From NCBI GenBank assembly GCA_029263035.1, contig JAJCYF010000246.1:1-14976 (forward strand): a stretch of 14,976 bases of DNA, in the 5' to 3' direction. The position numbers were made by a program, and so were the translations under genes. This DNA is from Actinomycetes bacterium (GTDB taxonomy: Bacteria > Actinomycetota > CADDZG01 > JAHWKV01). This document shows, one piece after another, positions 1 to 7,256 of this stretch. Below the pieces are notes generated by a model that did not search any database, was not told the DNA's origin, and was given only the letters and a program-made list of their open reading frames with translations. The first letter of the stretch is position 1. The number at the start of each line of letters is the position of its first letter.

Positions 1-11
1 CCGACGATTCC

Positions 12-800
12 ATGCTCCGCGCGCCGGCGGTGCCTTCCCTCCGCGTCCAGGTGGTGTTGTGGAACACGGCGCTGGATCAGGTCTGGCGCTTGATGTGGGG
101 GCTCGTGGCCGCCGGCCAGAGGGCGACGCAGGAAGGGCTCATCTCCTCAATTGAGATCGCCTTCGGCGACTGCTCGGAAACCGCCCTGCCGGCCGGCGAC
201 ATCCAGGACCTCAAAGAGCACGGGATCCGCGCGGGCCTGGCCGAGCTTGCCTACGAACACTTCGACCAAAACCTGGGTCACGCGGGAGGTCAGAACCGCC
301 TGGCCGGCGGGTGCGCGGCAGATATGCTGATCCTCATCAACCCCGACACCTATCCGAACCCGACGATGATCATGGAGCTGGCCAAAGCGCTGAGGGATCC
401 GAGAACCGGTATTGCCGAAGCCAGGCAGATCCCGTTCGAACACCCCAAGGCATACGATCCCGGCACCGGCGAGACCAGCTGGGCGAGTGGGTGCTGCCTG
501 GCAATTCCACGCCGGGTATTCGAGCAGGTGGACGGCTTTTCTTCTGCGTACTTCCCGATGCACTGTGACGATGTGGACCTTTCCTGGCGAGTCAAGGCGG
601 CGGGTTACCGGCTGGTGCACGTGCCGGCGGCCACCGTTTTCCACCACAAACCCCTGGAGATAAGCGGCTACCCGGCCACCTCGCCCGCCGAGGTCTACCA
701 CTCCACGCTCGGAAGGATGATGTTGTGCGTACGGTACGCCAACCCGCAGCTGCTCCGGGAAACGATCGAATACGTCGAGGGTCACGGCAGCGAGGAATAA
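12..800 (+). CDS. family 2 glycosyltransferase, rhamnosyltransferase-like, with possible premature stop
   Basis: Predicted to transfer a sugar from a nucleotide-sugar donor during surface polysaccharide synthesis; acceptor and sugar are unknown. The GT-A fold is visible: an N-terminal beta strand with LWNTA (residues 16-20), an N-P-D-T motif at 110-113 in the DxD position, an acceptor-loop segment around ASGCCLAIPRRVF (158-170), and CDDVDLSWR (185-193) followed by GYRLVHVPAATVFHH, typical of WbbL-type rhamnosyltransferases. The frame is open to the left window edge and no ribosome site precedes the ATG at 12, so the true start may lie upstream. The TAA at 798-800 is followed in the same frame by a further coding-like stretch, so the product is probably shorter than its relatives. 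It is followed at once by a methyltransferase/glycosyltransferase gene, which supports a glycan locus. Family call is firm; specificity is not. Confidence 0.85.
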   Translation: MLRAPAVPSLRVQVVLWNTALDQVWRLMWGLVAAGQRATQEGLISSIEIAFGDCSETALPAGDIQDLKEHGIRAGLAELAYEHFDQNLGHAGGQNRLAGGCAADMLILINPDTYPNPTMIMELAKALRDPRTGIAEARQIPFEHPKAYDPGTGETSWASGCCLAIPRRVFEQVDGFSSAYFPMHCDDVDLSWRVKAAGYRLVHVPAATVFHHKPLEISGYPATSPAEVYHSTLGRMMLCVRYANPQLLRETIEYVEGHGSEE

Positions 801-920
801 CGGGATGCGTTGCGCGAGTTCAACCGGCGGCGCGATGAGGGCACCTTGCCCGACCCCGTTCCGGAAGCGGAGCAGGTAGCTGAGTTCATACGCGGCGAGT
901 ATGCCGAACACAGGTACTGA
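801..920 (+). pseudogene. in-frame continuation of the glycosyltransferase after TAA
   Basis: After the TAA at 798-800 the same frame stays open for 39 codons to a TGA at 918-920. The predicted peptide (starting RDALREFNRRRDEG and ending in EYAEHRY) is charged and looks like a helical glycosyltransferase tail. About 30 of the 39 third positions are G or C, as in real genes of this window. The extended frame ends one base before the ATG at 922, the tight junction expected in an operon, whereas stopping at 800 leaves an unexplained 121-base gap. I read it as the lost or disrupted C-terminus of the upstream gene. It may be a nonsense mutation, a sequence error or, less likely, readthrough. Confidence 0.6.
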
Positions 921-921
921 C

Positions 922-2736
922 ATGAACCAAGAACCGCGGTACCGGACCAATTTCGCCTGGGAGAGCCCCTACGGTTGCGCGATCGACCTCGTCAAAGACC
1001 TCGCCATCGCACCGGGCCTTGTGCTGGACCTCGGGTGTGGATGGGGCTCGGTGGCGGAGCCGCTTTCCGATCTGGGCTTCAAGTACGTGGGCCTTGACGT
1101 CGACGATGAGGCGCTCGACGACCTGCGCCGGCGCGGATTCGACGGGATCAGGCTGGATCTTCAGAGTGAGAATCTGGCGGACGACCTGATCGACAAGTTC
1201 ACCGGCAGCAAGGTGGCGCTGGTACTGATGCTGGATGTCCTGGAGCATATTCCGGACACGAGGTCCTTCCTCGGGTCCCTGCAGGCGGCACTGCTGGGCC
1301 TGGACCGCCCGGTACTCATTCTGAGCGTCCCAAACGTTGGGCACGCCGACCTGGGAGCCAAGCTGGCTCTCGGACGCTTCGACTACACCCCTACCGGGCT
1401 GCTGGATGACACCCATGTCAGCCTGTTTACCGAGCGCCGGCTCTCGGAGCAGCTAAGCAGCGCCGGCTGGCTGCAGGTTGCGGCCAAGGATTTTGTCCTT
1501 AATCAAAGCGACCAGCACTTCCCGGAGTGCCACCCCGCTCTGGCCTATGGGACACCACTGGCCGGGTTTCTGTCGGAACTGAGGGACAACGCCGACCCCT
1601 ACGCCCACGTCAACCAGTTTGTGCGTGCCTACCTGGTTCACCCGGTTGAGCGGATGCGCCCCCCGGCGAAGCCGCCTGTCCCGTTTCTTTCGGTGATCGT
1701 CCGCACGACCGGGCAGCGCCCCCAGACGCTGGCCGAGGCTCTCACCTGCCTCGCGGCGCAAAGTGACGACGACCTCGAGGTGAAGCTGATGGTTCACACC
1801 GGCGGAGCCGTGGACCCGGGAATCCAGAGCATTGTGGAAAGCTTTCATCCCACCTTCGCCTGCCGCGTGGAGGTGATTCCGGTCAAAGGCGGTGGGCGGG
1901 CACGCCCCCTGAATGTCGGACTGGCCCGCTCGACGGGGCGCTACGTGGCATTCCTGGACGACGACGACCTGGTTACCGGCGACTGGGTCAAGAGTTTCAG
2001 GCGCGGGGCAGGTGCGTCTCCGGGCAAGATAGTCAGAAGTATCACTCTGAACCAGGCAATCCGTCCGTGCGACCACTCCGGCATGACGTACGAGGTGTGC
2101 TCCGGACTCAACCACTCGTACGCTCCAACCTTCGACCTGGTCCAGCATTTCTTCGCGAACCAGTCCCCCATCTGTTCGTTCGCCGTGCCCAGGGGCATGT
2201 TGAATGCTCTCAATCTGCGCTTCAATGAATCCCTTCCCGTAACCGAGGACTGGGAGTTCCTGCTGCGTGCGTCCCAGATCACGGGCGTTGCCGACACCGG
2301 GGAGGTGACCAGCGTCTACAGGGGTTGGTTGAGCGAGGACGGTTCGACAAACCTGGTGGATAGCTCGGTATGGGAAGGGGTGCGCCGTTCGATCCTTCAC
2401 GAGCTCGATCAGGCTCCCATCCTGCTTCCCGGCGAGAGCGCATCACGAATTGCCTCTTACGCCGCAGCCAGCTGCCGGGTCATTGAGCTGACCTCAATCC
2501 TCGCCGGCACACAGGAAGAGATCGAGCGGTTGTCAATCGCGCTTCGGGATTCAGAAGCGTCGAGAGCCCTTGCCGAAGCTCGGGCCAAACAAACCGAGGA
2601 ACGCCTGCAGGAGGCCTACCGGGAAAAGCAAGCAGTGGAGCAGAGTCTCTCCATGCGGGCGACCCTCCCGATCCGGCGCCTGCTCCACTACGCCAGGCGC
2701 ATAAAGCGGGCGGCTCACCGGCTCAACGGTCGCTAG
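922..2736 (+). CDS. fusion protein: SAM methyltransferase, family 2 glycosyltransferase and coiled coil
   Basis: A 604-residue protein in three parts. Residues about 15-190 form a class I SAM-dependent methyltransferase (Methyltransf_23 type): motif I VLDLGCGWG at 34-42, an acidic residue after VGLDVDD, DVLEHIPD at 105-112, and a DDTHVSLFT segment near 162-170. Residues about 254-470 form a family 2 glycosyltransferase: FLSVIVRTTGQRP, the nucleotide-sugar-binding DDDD at 346-349, and TEDWEF (441-446) in the catalytic acidic position. Residues about 520-575 are Glu/Arg/Ala-rich and likely coiled coil, and the tail is very basic. It probably decorates or modifies a surface glycan. I chose the ATG at 922 over the in-frame ATG at 901 because 922 has an AGG seven bases upstream and follows the extended upstream frame by one base. 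Its stop lies inside a CTAG shared with the convergent hydrolase gene. Confidence 0.85.
   Translation: MNQEPRYRTNFAWESPYGCAIDLVKDLAIAPGLVLDLGCGWGSVAEPLSDLGFKYVGLDVDDEALDDLRRRGFDGIRLDLQSENLADDLIDKFTGSKVALVLMLDVLEHIPDTRSFLGSLQAALLGLDRPVLILSVPNVGHADLGAKLALGRFDYTPTGLLDDTHVSLFTERRLSEQLSSAGWLQVAAKDFVLNQSDQHFPECHPALAYGTPLAGFLSELRDNADPYAHVNQFVRAYLVHPVERMRPPAKPPVPFLSVIVRTTGQRPQTLAEALTCLAAQSDDDLEVKLMVHTGGAVDPGIQSIVESFHPTFACRVEVIPVKGGGRARPLNVGLARSTGRYVAFLDDDDLVTGDWVKSFRRGAGASPGKIVRSITLNQAIRPCDHSGMTYEVCSGLNHSYAPTFDLVQHFFANQSPICSFAVPRGMLNALNLRFNESLPVTEDWEFLLRASQITGVADTGEVTSVYRGWLSEDGSTNLVDSSVWEGVRRSILHELDQAPILLPGESASRIASYAAASCRVIELTSILAGTQEEIERLSIALRDSEASRALAEARAKQTEERLQEAYREKQAVEQSLSMRATLPIRRLLHYARRIKRAAHRLNGR
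2733..2736. other. CTAG shared by two convergent stop codons
   Basis: The palindrome CTAG provides TAG for the + strand fusion gene (2734-2736) and TAG for the - strand hydrolase gene (2733-2735). There is no room between the genes for a terminator, so either transcript must run into the other gene. Confidence 0.9.
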
Positions 2737-3878
2737 GAGGCGCCTCCGGCAATCCCTGACACTTCCGGACGGCTCGCCTGCGCCCGGGAATTGTGGCGCT
2801 GCATGAACTCCACGAACTTGGGGAACACGTCTCGGTCCGAGTTCTTGGCCATGAACGGATCCTGGTGACCGTACCCGTCCAGGATCAGCAGCTCGTCGCG
2901 GCCAGGTGCGATCTGTTCCATCCGCCGGTAGCACTCGATGTTGGAGGTGCTGAACACCCGGTTGTCGGCACCCGTACACCAGCAGACGGGCGTGGTGATC
3001 TCGCCGGCGTGCTGGAAATAGTCGTCGGGCAGCCGGGCCAGCCTGGTATCGGCCGGGTCGTACTTCACCGCACGGCCGGCGCGGACCATCCGGTTGACGT
3101 GCCGGTAGTAGTTCATCGACGTACCGCCGTACAGGTCCCCGCCCCGGCGGTGGGTGACCTCGTGCAGGTTGTCGTGGCCGTACAGCGCCGGCCACCCGGT
3201 CCCCCACATCATGCTCAGCATGTGGCAGGCCGGCACGTCGCACTCCCGGTGGAAGAACGACACCGTCCGGGAGAACATCTTGCCCCGGGTGAAGCCGGGG
3301 TCCTCGCTCCAATTCGGGTTCAGGTAGGGGAAGCCGAACAGGTACTCGACCGCATTGGGTGCCATCCTCAACTTGATCCGGGACCAGCCGGGGACCCGGG
3401 GAGTCAGGCCGACCGAGTTGGCAATGCAGCTCGCGATGCCCTCCACCTGCCGGGCGAACAGGCTCATGGTGAACGAAACCGCCCCCAGGCAGTGACAGAT
3501 GACGTGTAGCGGGTTGCTTCCGATCTGACTGCGTATCAGGTCGACGGCCGGCGGGTAGTCGAACAGGGCGATGTCGTCCATGGTGTAGCGGTGCTTGAAC
3601 AGGTTGTAGGAGTGCCGGTTGCTCATCCGAAAGTCCAGGCACCAGACGTCGCCGTACCCGTGGTCCAGCAGGTAGCTCACGAGGTTTTTGTGCTCGGGCA
3701 TTATGAACATATCGGTCGACGTCGTCAGTCCGTGGACGATCATCACCGACTCGGACGACTCGCCCCGCTGGAACCGCAGCATGCTGAGGCCCAGCCCGTC
3801 CTCGGTGTTGAAGTAGTAGGGCGTCACCCTGGCGTCGCTGACCCCCTCCAGGGTGTAGAGGGGGATTTCTCGTTTCAT
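2733..3878 (-). CDS. alpha/beta hydrolase with cysteine nucleophile
   Basis: A 381-residue alpha/beta-hydrolase, last gene of the four-gene operon. The oxyanion-side motif VHGLTTS is at 48-54. The nucleophile elbow reads CHCLG at 128-132, so Cys130 occupies the place normally held by Ser in GxSxG. The likely acid is Asp305 (TGADNRVF) and the likely histidine is His338 (DGYGHQDPF). No signal peptide is visible, so it is presumably cytoplasmic. A good ribosome site, AGGGAG, lies six bases before the ATG. It starts 58 bases after the stop of the GMC oxidoreductase. From memory, related hydrolase domains occur fused to the C-terminus of long GMC oxidoreductases annotated as cholesterol-oxidase-like; here the two are separate genes. 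The substrate, perhaps an ester, lactone or thioester made by the oxidase, is inference. Confidence 0.85.
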   Translation of the reverse strand: MKREIPLYTLEGVSDARVTPYYFNTEDGLGLSMLRFQRGESSESVMIVHGLTTSTDMFIMPEHKNLVSYLLDHGYGDVWCLDFRMSNRHSYNLFKHRYTMDDIALFDYPPAVDLIRSQIGSNPLHVICHCLGAVSFTMSLFARQVEGIASCIANSVGLTPRVPGWSRIKLRMAPNAVEYLFGFPYLNPNWSEDPGFTRGKMFSRTVSFFHRECDVPACHMLSMMWGTGWPALYGHDNLHEVTHRRGGDLYGGTSMNYYRHVNRMVRAGRAVKYDPADTRLARLPDDYFQHAGEITTPVCWCTGADNRVFSTSNIECYRRMEQIAPGRDELLILDGYGHQDPFMAKNSDRDVFPKFVEFMQRHNSRAQASRPEVSGIAGGAS

Positions 3879-3935
3879 TTTCGGCTCCCTATCCGTCCTC
3901 TACCAGGGTAAGTCCTTCGGCTCCGAAACACCTGC

Positions 3936-6284
3936 TCACGAGGAGTTGCGGAACAGCTTGTCCGCACCCCCGTAAACCTCCAGCAGATCCCCGGCGAACG
4001 CCTTTCCGAATTTGGCGATAGCGCCGAAGCCCTCAACAACCCCCCTGTTGCCGTTGGCGTGCATGGTGGTCATCTGGCGGGCGAAATCGTCCGGGACGAT
4101 TTTGAGGATCCCGGTGCCCAGGACCGCCGAATCCTCCGCCGCCCCGTCGTAGACGGTGATGTACAGGGTGGTGGTGTCCGACCACAGGTCGAACCCGGGA
4201 TCGTCGCGGACCATCTTGAATCCGGAAAACCGGTACCGGCGTCCCTCCTTCGTGCTCATCACCATGTTGTAGAGCATCTTTTTGGCTGCCGGGTCCGTGC
4301 CGGTATCGACGAACAGGTTGAATCTGCCCTCGGTAACCGTCAGCGGGCTGGGCGACAACTTCGGCGCCTTGACCGTGCCCACCATTGCCGCCTCGTGCTC
4401 GGGGGTGTCGAGCAGCCGGTCGACGTCGTCCGCGACCACGGTCAGCACGAACTCGAAGGTCGACCCATCGGCCTGGCCGCGGTCGAAGCCGGCCTGGTAT
4501 TCGCCGGCGTCCGCCGGGGAGAAGTAACCCTTCATGCTTTCGGTGAACTGGACTCCGACAGGCAGCGGAACGTCCGGGACCACCGGGACCGGCGGCAGGG
4601 AGTAGTCGATCTCCCAACCCCGCTCTTTCGCCAGCAGAGCCACGTTTCGCTCCGCCACCGCCGAGATGGTGAGCAGCGGATTCACCCCCACCGAGCGTGG
4701 GATGACCGATCCGTCCATCACATACAGGCCCTCATAAACGCCTTCACCCCGGCTGCCGCTGAAGACCTGACCCTTGTGGTTGGTAGCCCCGCCCCCGGCG
4801 TCGGCGGCCATGATGCAGCCGCCGAGCGGGTGGACGGTCACCAGGTCTTGCCCCAACACCGGGGTCCAGGTCGGGTTCGGAATGTAGGTGCCACCCAGGG
4901 CCTCGGTGGCCTTCTTCAGTGCATCGTTGACCGTACGGAACACGGGCTGGGCGCCTATCCCCGGCCACGCCACCCGGACCTTGTCGTTAGCGTCCAGCTC
5001 CAGCCGGCCGGCGGACCCGTCGTGGGCCATAACCAGGTAGGTCTGGGTGTTGTCGACCGCCCCCTTCCCGGCCCCTCCGACCAGGCTCTCCAGTGCCCGC
5101 TTCTTCTCGGTCCACCAGTCGCCGGGGTCGGTGTCCTTACCGACCAGGCCGGAGAAGATACCGAAAGCGGCGGGCAGAAAATGCCGGAGTGCTCCGGGGA
5201 TGGAACCCTCCTCAATCACGTAGCCGTCCTCCAGGTCCGGCTGCTCCCGCACGTCGATGATTCCGGTGATGCACGGCCCCACCGGGTCCGCCTTCTCCGG
5301 CGGGATGGAGCCCAGGCCTATTCCGTTGATCTCGACATCGTTGTTGTAGCCGAAGCCCAACACGTCGCCGTTGCCGGAAAAACCGGTGCCCAGCCGGTCC
5401 GAAACCGCCAACCCGGCCTTTTTCGACCTGAGCAGAACCTCGGTCGACCCGAGCGCTCCGGCCCCGATGACCACGATTTCGGCCCGGACGAACATCGGCG
5501 GGGCCTTGAAGTGCTCCCGGCCCGTGTTGTGGAGGTCGAAGTACACCAGCCACTCCCCGTCCACCTGCTCCACCCGGCCGACCGCGGTCTTGGTGAAGAT
5601 CTCGGCGCCGTGGTTAACCGCATCCGGCAGGTAGTTCATGATCAGCGTGTTCTTGGCAGAGTAGTTGCAGCCCGACACGCAGTCGCCGCACAGCTTGCAC
5701 GCCTGCTGCTCGACGCCCACGTGGTTGACTCCGTCCTCGAAGCAGACGTTGATGGGAGGGCGGTAGAAGGGCTTGCCCATGTACTCGGCCGAGATCCGTT
5801 GCGCTTCAAGCTTTTTCAGCACCGGGAAGGTCTGGGGGTAGGGCGTGGCTTTCAGCATCTCCAGCGCCCGTTCGTAACCGGCCTCGATGCCGGCCGTCAG
5901 GTCGTCCCGTATCTCCTGCGGCCAGCGGGGGTCGTCGAAGACCCGGGGCTCGGCCTTCAACGACACGTTGGCGTTGATGAGCGACGTGCCTCCCAGCCCG
6001 CAGCCGACCAGGACGTTCAGGTCCGGGTTGACGTGGAAGTCCAGCAGGCCGGTCGCCGAGCCGATGTGGTGGCCAGGCAGGTCGACCTGGGTCTCGGCTA
6101 CCGCCTCCGGGCCGGTATCCGGGTACTCGCCCGGCCGGAACTCCTTGCCCCTCTCCAGCACGCACACCTGCCGCCCTGCCCGCGCCAGCCGGGAGGCGGC
6201 GATGGAGGCTCCGTACCCCGAACCGACCACCACCACGTCGTAGCGGTCCCGGATCTCGGTGATCGGCCTGGAAAGGCGACTCAT
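3936..6284 (-). CDS. GMC-family FAD oxidoreductase, cholesterol-oxidase-like, with four-Cys cluster motif
   Basis: A 782-residue flavoenzyme that should oxidise an alcohol on an unidentified substrate. The FAD Rossmann motif VVVGSGYGAS is at 18-27, the GMC segment VGCGLGGTSLINANV at 93-107, and the active-site region HPLGGC at 485-490 with VNPLLTISA after it (Asn535). C196-x2-C199-x2-C202-x3-C206 looks like a ferredoxin-type iron-sulfur site, seen in a GMC subgroup. The oxidase core ends near residue 560; the last ~200 residues (from FTESMKGYFS, 580-589) form an additional domain I cannot name. There is no signal peptide. The ATG overlaps the preceding gene's stop as ATGA, with a perfect AGGAGG four bases upstream, so translational coupling is likely. 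'Cholesterol oxidase' is a homology label and sterol activity is not shown. Confidence 0.88.
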   Translation of the reverse strand: MSRLSRPITEIRDRYDVVVVGSGYGASIAASRLARAGRQVCVLERGKEFRPGEYPDTGPEAVAETQVDLPGHHIGSATGLLDFHVNPDLNVLVGCGLGGTSLINANVSLKAEPRVFDDPRWPQEIRDDLTAGIEAGYERALEMLKATPYPQTFPVLKKLEAQRISAEYMGKPFYRPPINVCFEDGVNHVGVEQQACKLCGDCVSGCNYSAKNTLIMNYLPDAVNHGAEIFTKTAVGRVEQVDGEWLVYFDLHNTGREHFKAPPMFVRAEIVVIGAGALGSTEVLLRSKKAGLAVSDRLGTGFSGNGDVLGFGYNNDVEINGIGLGSIPPEKADPVGPCITGIIDVREQPDLEDGYVIEEGSIPGALRHFLPAAFGIFSGLVGKDTDPGDWWTEKKRALESLVGGAGKGAVDNTQTYLVMAHDGSAGRLELDANDKVRVAWPGIGAQPVFRTVNDALKKATEALGGTYIPNPTWTPVLGQDLVTVHPLGGCIMAADAGGGATNHKGQVFSGSRGEGVYEGLYVMDGSVIPRSVGVNPLLTISAVAERNVALLAKERGWEIDYSLPPVPVVPDVPLPVGVQFTESMKGYFSPADAGEYQAGFDRGQADGSTFEFVLTVVADDVDRLLDTPEHEAAMVGTVKAPKLSPSPLTVTEGRFNLFVDTGTDPAAKKMLYNMVMSTKEGRRYRFSGFKMVRDDPGFDLWSDTTTLYITVYDGAAEDSAVLGTGILKIVPDDFARQMTTMHANGNRGVVEGFGAIAKFGKAFAGDLLEVYGGADKLFRNSS

Positions 6285-7243
6285 TTCTCCTCCTTGGATT
6301 CGTGGGCTTCGATGGCGTCGGCTGCGGCCTCGGCTCCTGCTACTGCACCGGCCGCCGCTCCGGCTACCGCTCCGGCGGCGGCGCCCTCTGCTGCGGGGTC
6401 ACCTTCGACCACCCGGGCCACCACGTCGGCTGCGTCCTTAACCTCGTCCTGGTACAGCACCGCGCAGCCCGGGTCGCGCATCAGCAGGCAACCGAACATC
6501 GGGTGGTTGAGGTCGGTCATGTTCTCGTTCCAGTACTTGGCGGCGTTGTACAGGTGGTCGGGGGCGCTGTTGCGCTCCGATGCCGACGGGGTCACGTCCA
6601 GGTCGATGCCCTCGAAGGCGTACTCCACGTAGGAGGAGGAGAAGATCGGAAAACCCTCCTCCAGCGGGTTGGGACGCCTGCCCTGGGCCCAGTAATAGCC
6701 CTGCCACACGCACAACGACTCCCACAGGTTGTAGCGGGCGCGGTCCCGGTTGGGGTGGGTCGCCTTCTCGAGGACCGCCTCCGCCTCCTTCCTGGTCATC
6801 TTCACCGCGATCAGAGCGACGTTGGCGGTCACCAGCGGGCTGACATAGTTGCCGAGCTTGCCGACGGTCAGCCCGTTGCTGTTGGGGTCCGGCAGGGAGC
6901 CGCCCCGGGGGTTCATCGTGACCTCCAGGATCTTGGTGTTGGCCAGCTCGGTTTTGTCCCGGGACGCCTCCCCGGCGATGAGGAAGGCGTGCGACCACTT
7001 GCTCGGCCGCCGGTCGAACCGGACCACCGCCTGCGCCTGGCGAAGGGTCACCCCGATCAGGTCCCGCTCCCCCGCAAGGCCGATGACCATCTTGCCCTTG
7101 TTGCCCACACCCTGATCCGCCAGGCGGTCCAGAGCATCGACAAAGAAGTCGAGGTTGTCCTTGTCACTCCCCGCATACTCGCCGGTGAGGTCGACCAGAC
7201 TCTGATTGGGTGAGTTCGCTCCGGAGTGCCTCTGGACGGTCAT
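6281..7243 (-). CDS. uncharacterised protein, possibly permuted papain-like fold with Ser replacing Cys
   Basis: I do not recognise this 320-residue protein with certainty. The order of motifs resembles the permuted NlpC/P60 (YiiX-type) papain-like fold: KWSHAFLIAGE with His85, ILEVT with Glu107, a YNLWE helix at 171-175, then IFSSSYVEYAFEGID (200-214), where members normally have Cys-Ser. Here the Cys position would be Ser202, so the protein may be inactive as a Cys peptidase or amidase, or may serve as a binding subunit. The C-terminus (about 281-320) is Ala/Gly-rich with two copies of AAAGAVAG and a charged end. It is preceded by GAGGGA nine bases from the ATG, follows the PhoD-like gene by 13 bases and overlaps the GMC gene by four. 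The tight packing ties its role to those enzymes. The gene is well supported; the fold assignment is tentative. Confidence 0.75.
   Translation of the reverse strand: MTVQRHSGANSPNQSLVDLTGEYAGSDKDNLDFFVDALDRLADQGVGNKGKMVIGLAGERDLIGVTLRQAQAVVRFDRRPSKWSHAFLIAGEASRDKTELANTKILEVTMNPRGGSLPDPNSNGLTVGKLGNYVSPLVTANVALIAVKMTRKEAEAVLEKATHPNRDRARYNLWESLCVWQGYYWAQGRRPNPLEEGFPIFSSSYVEYAFEGIDLDVTPSASERNSAPDHLYNAAKYWNENMTDLNHPMFGCLLMRDPGCAVLYQDEVKDAADVVARVVEGDPAAEGAAAGAVAGAAAGAVAGAEAAADAIEAHESKEEK
6335..6382 (-). repeat. two 24-base units encoding AAAGAVAG twice
   Basis: Residues 288-295 and 296-303 of the uncharacterised operon protein are identical octapeptides, but several codons differ at third positions. 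The spacing of small residues resembles a glycine-zipper or Ala-rich helix. The synonymous differences suggest the protein pattern rather than the DNA has been kept. Confidence 0.75.
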
Positions 7244-7256
7244 CGCTTGGGGTCCC

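Noticed and set aside
1453..2400. 315-codon - strand frame opposite the methyltransferase/glycosyltransferase fusion
   Set aside because: Composition is that of an antisense shadow and the + strand gene has clear domains in this region.
2551..3642. 363-codon - strand frame overlapping the hydrolase gene in another frame
   Set aside because: Pro/Arg/Gly-rich frame-shifted copy of the hydrolase gene with no motifs; the hydrolase frame carries the catalytic residues.
3879..3935. Separate promoter or terminator between the GMC and hydrolase genes
   Set aside because: There is just a five-base TTCGG/CCGAA inverted repeat with a two-base loop and no promoter boxes; the gap is more simply a spacer within an operon.
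4059..6632. 857-codon open frame on the + strand opposite the GMC gene and its upstream neighbour
   Set aside because: It is antisense to two well-supported genes, is rich in His, Arg, Val and Gln with no recognisable domain, and has no ribosome site. Long antisense frames are expected in DNA with high third-position GC.
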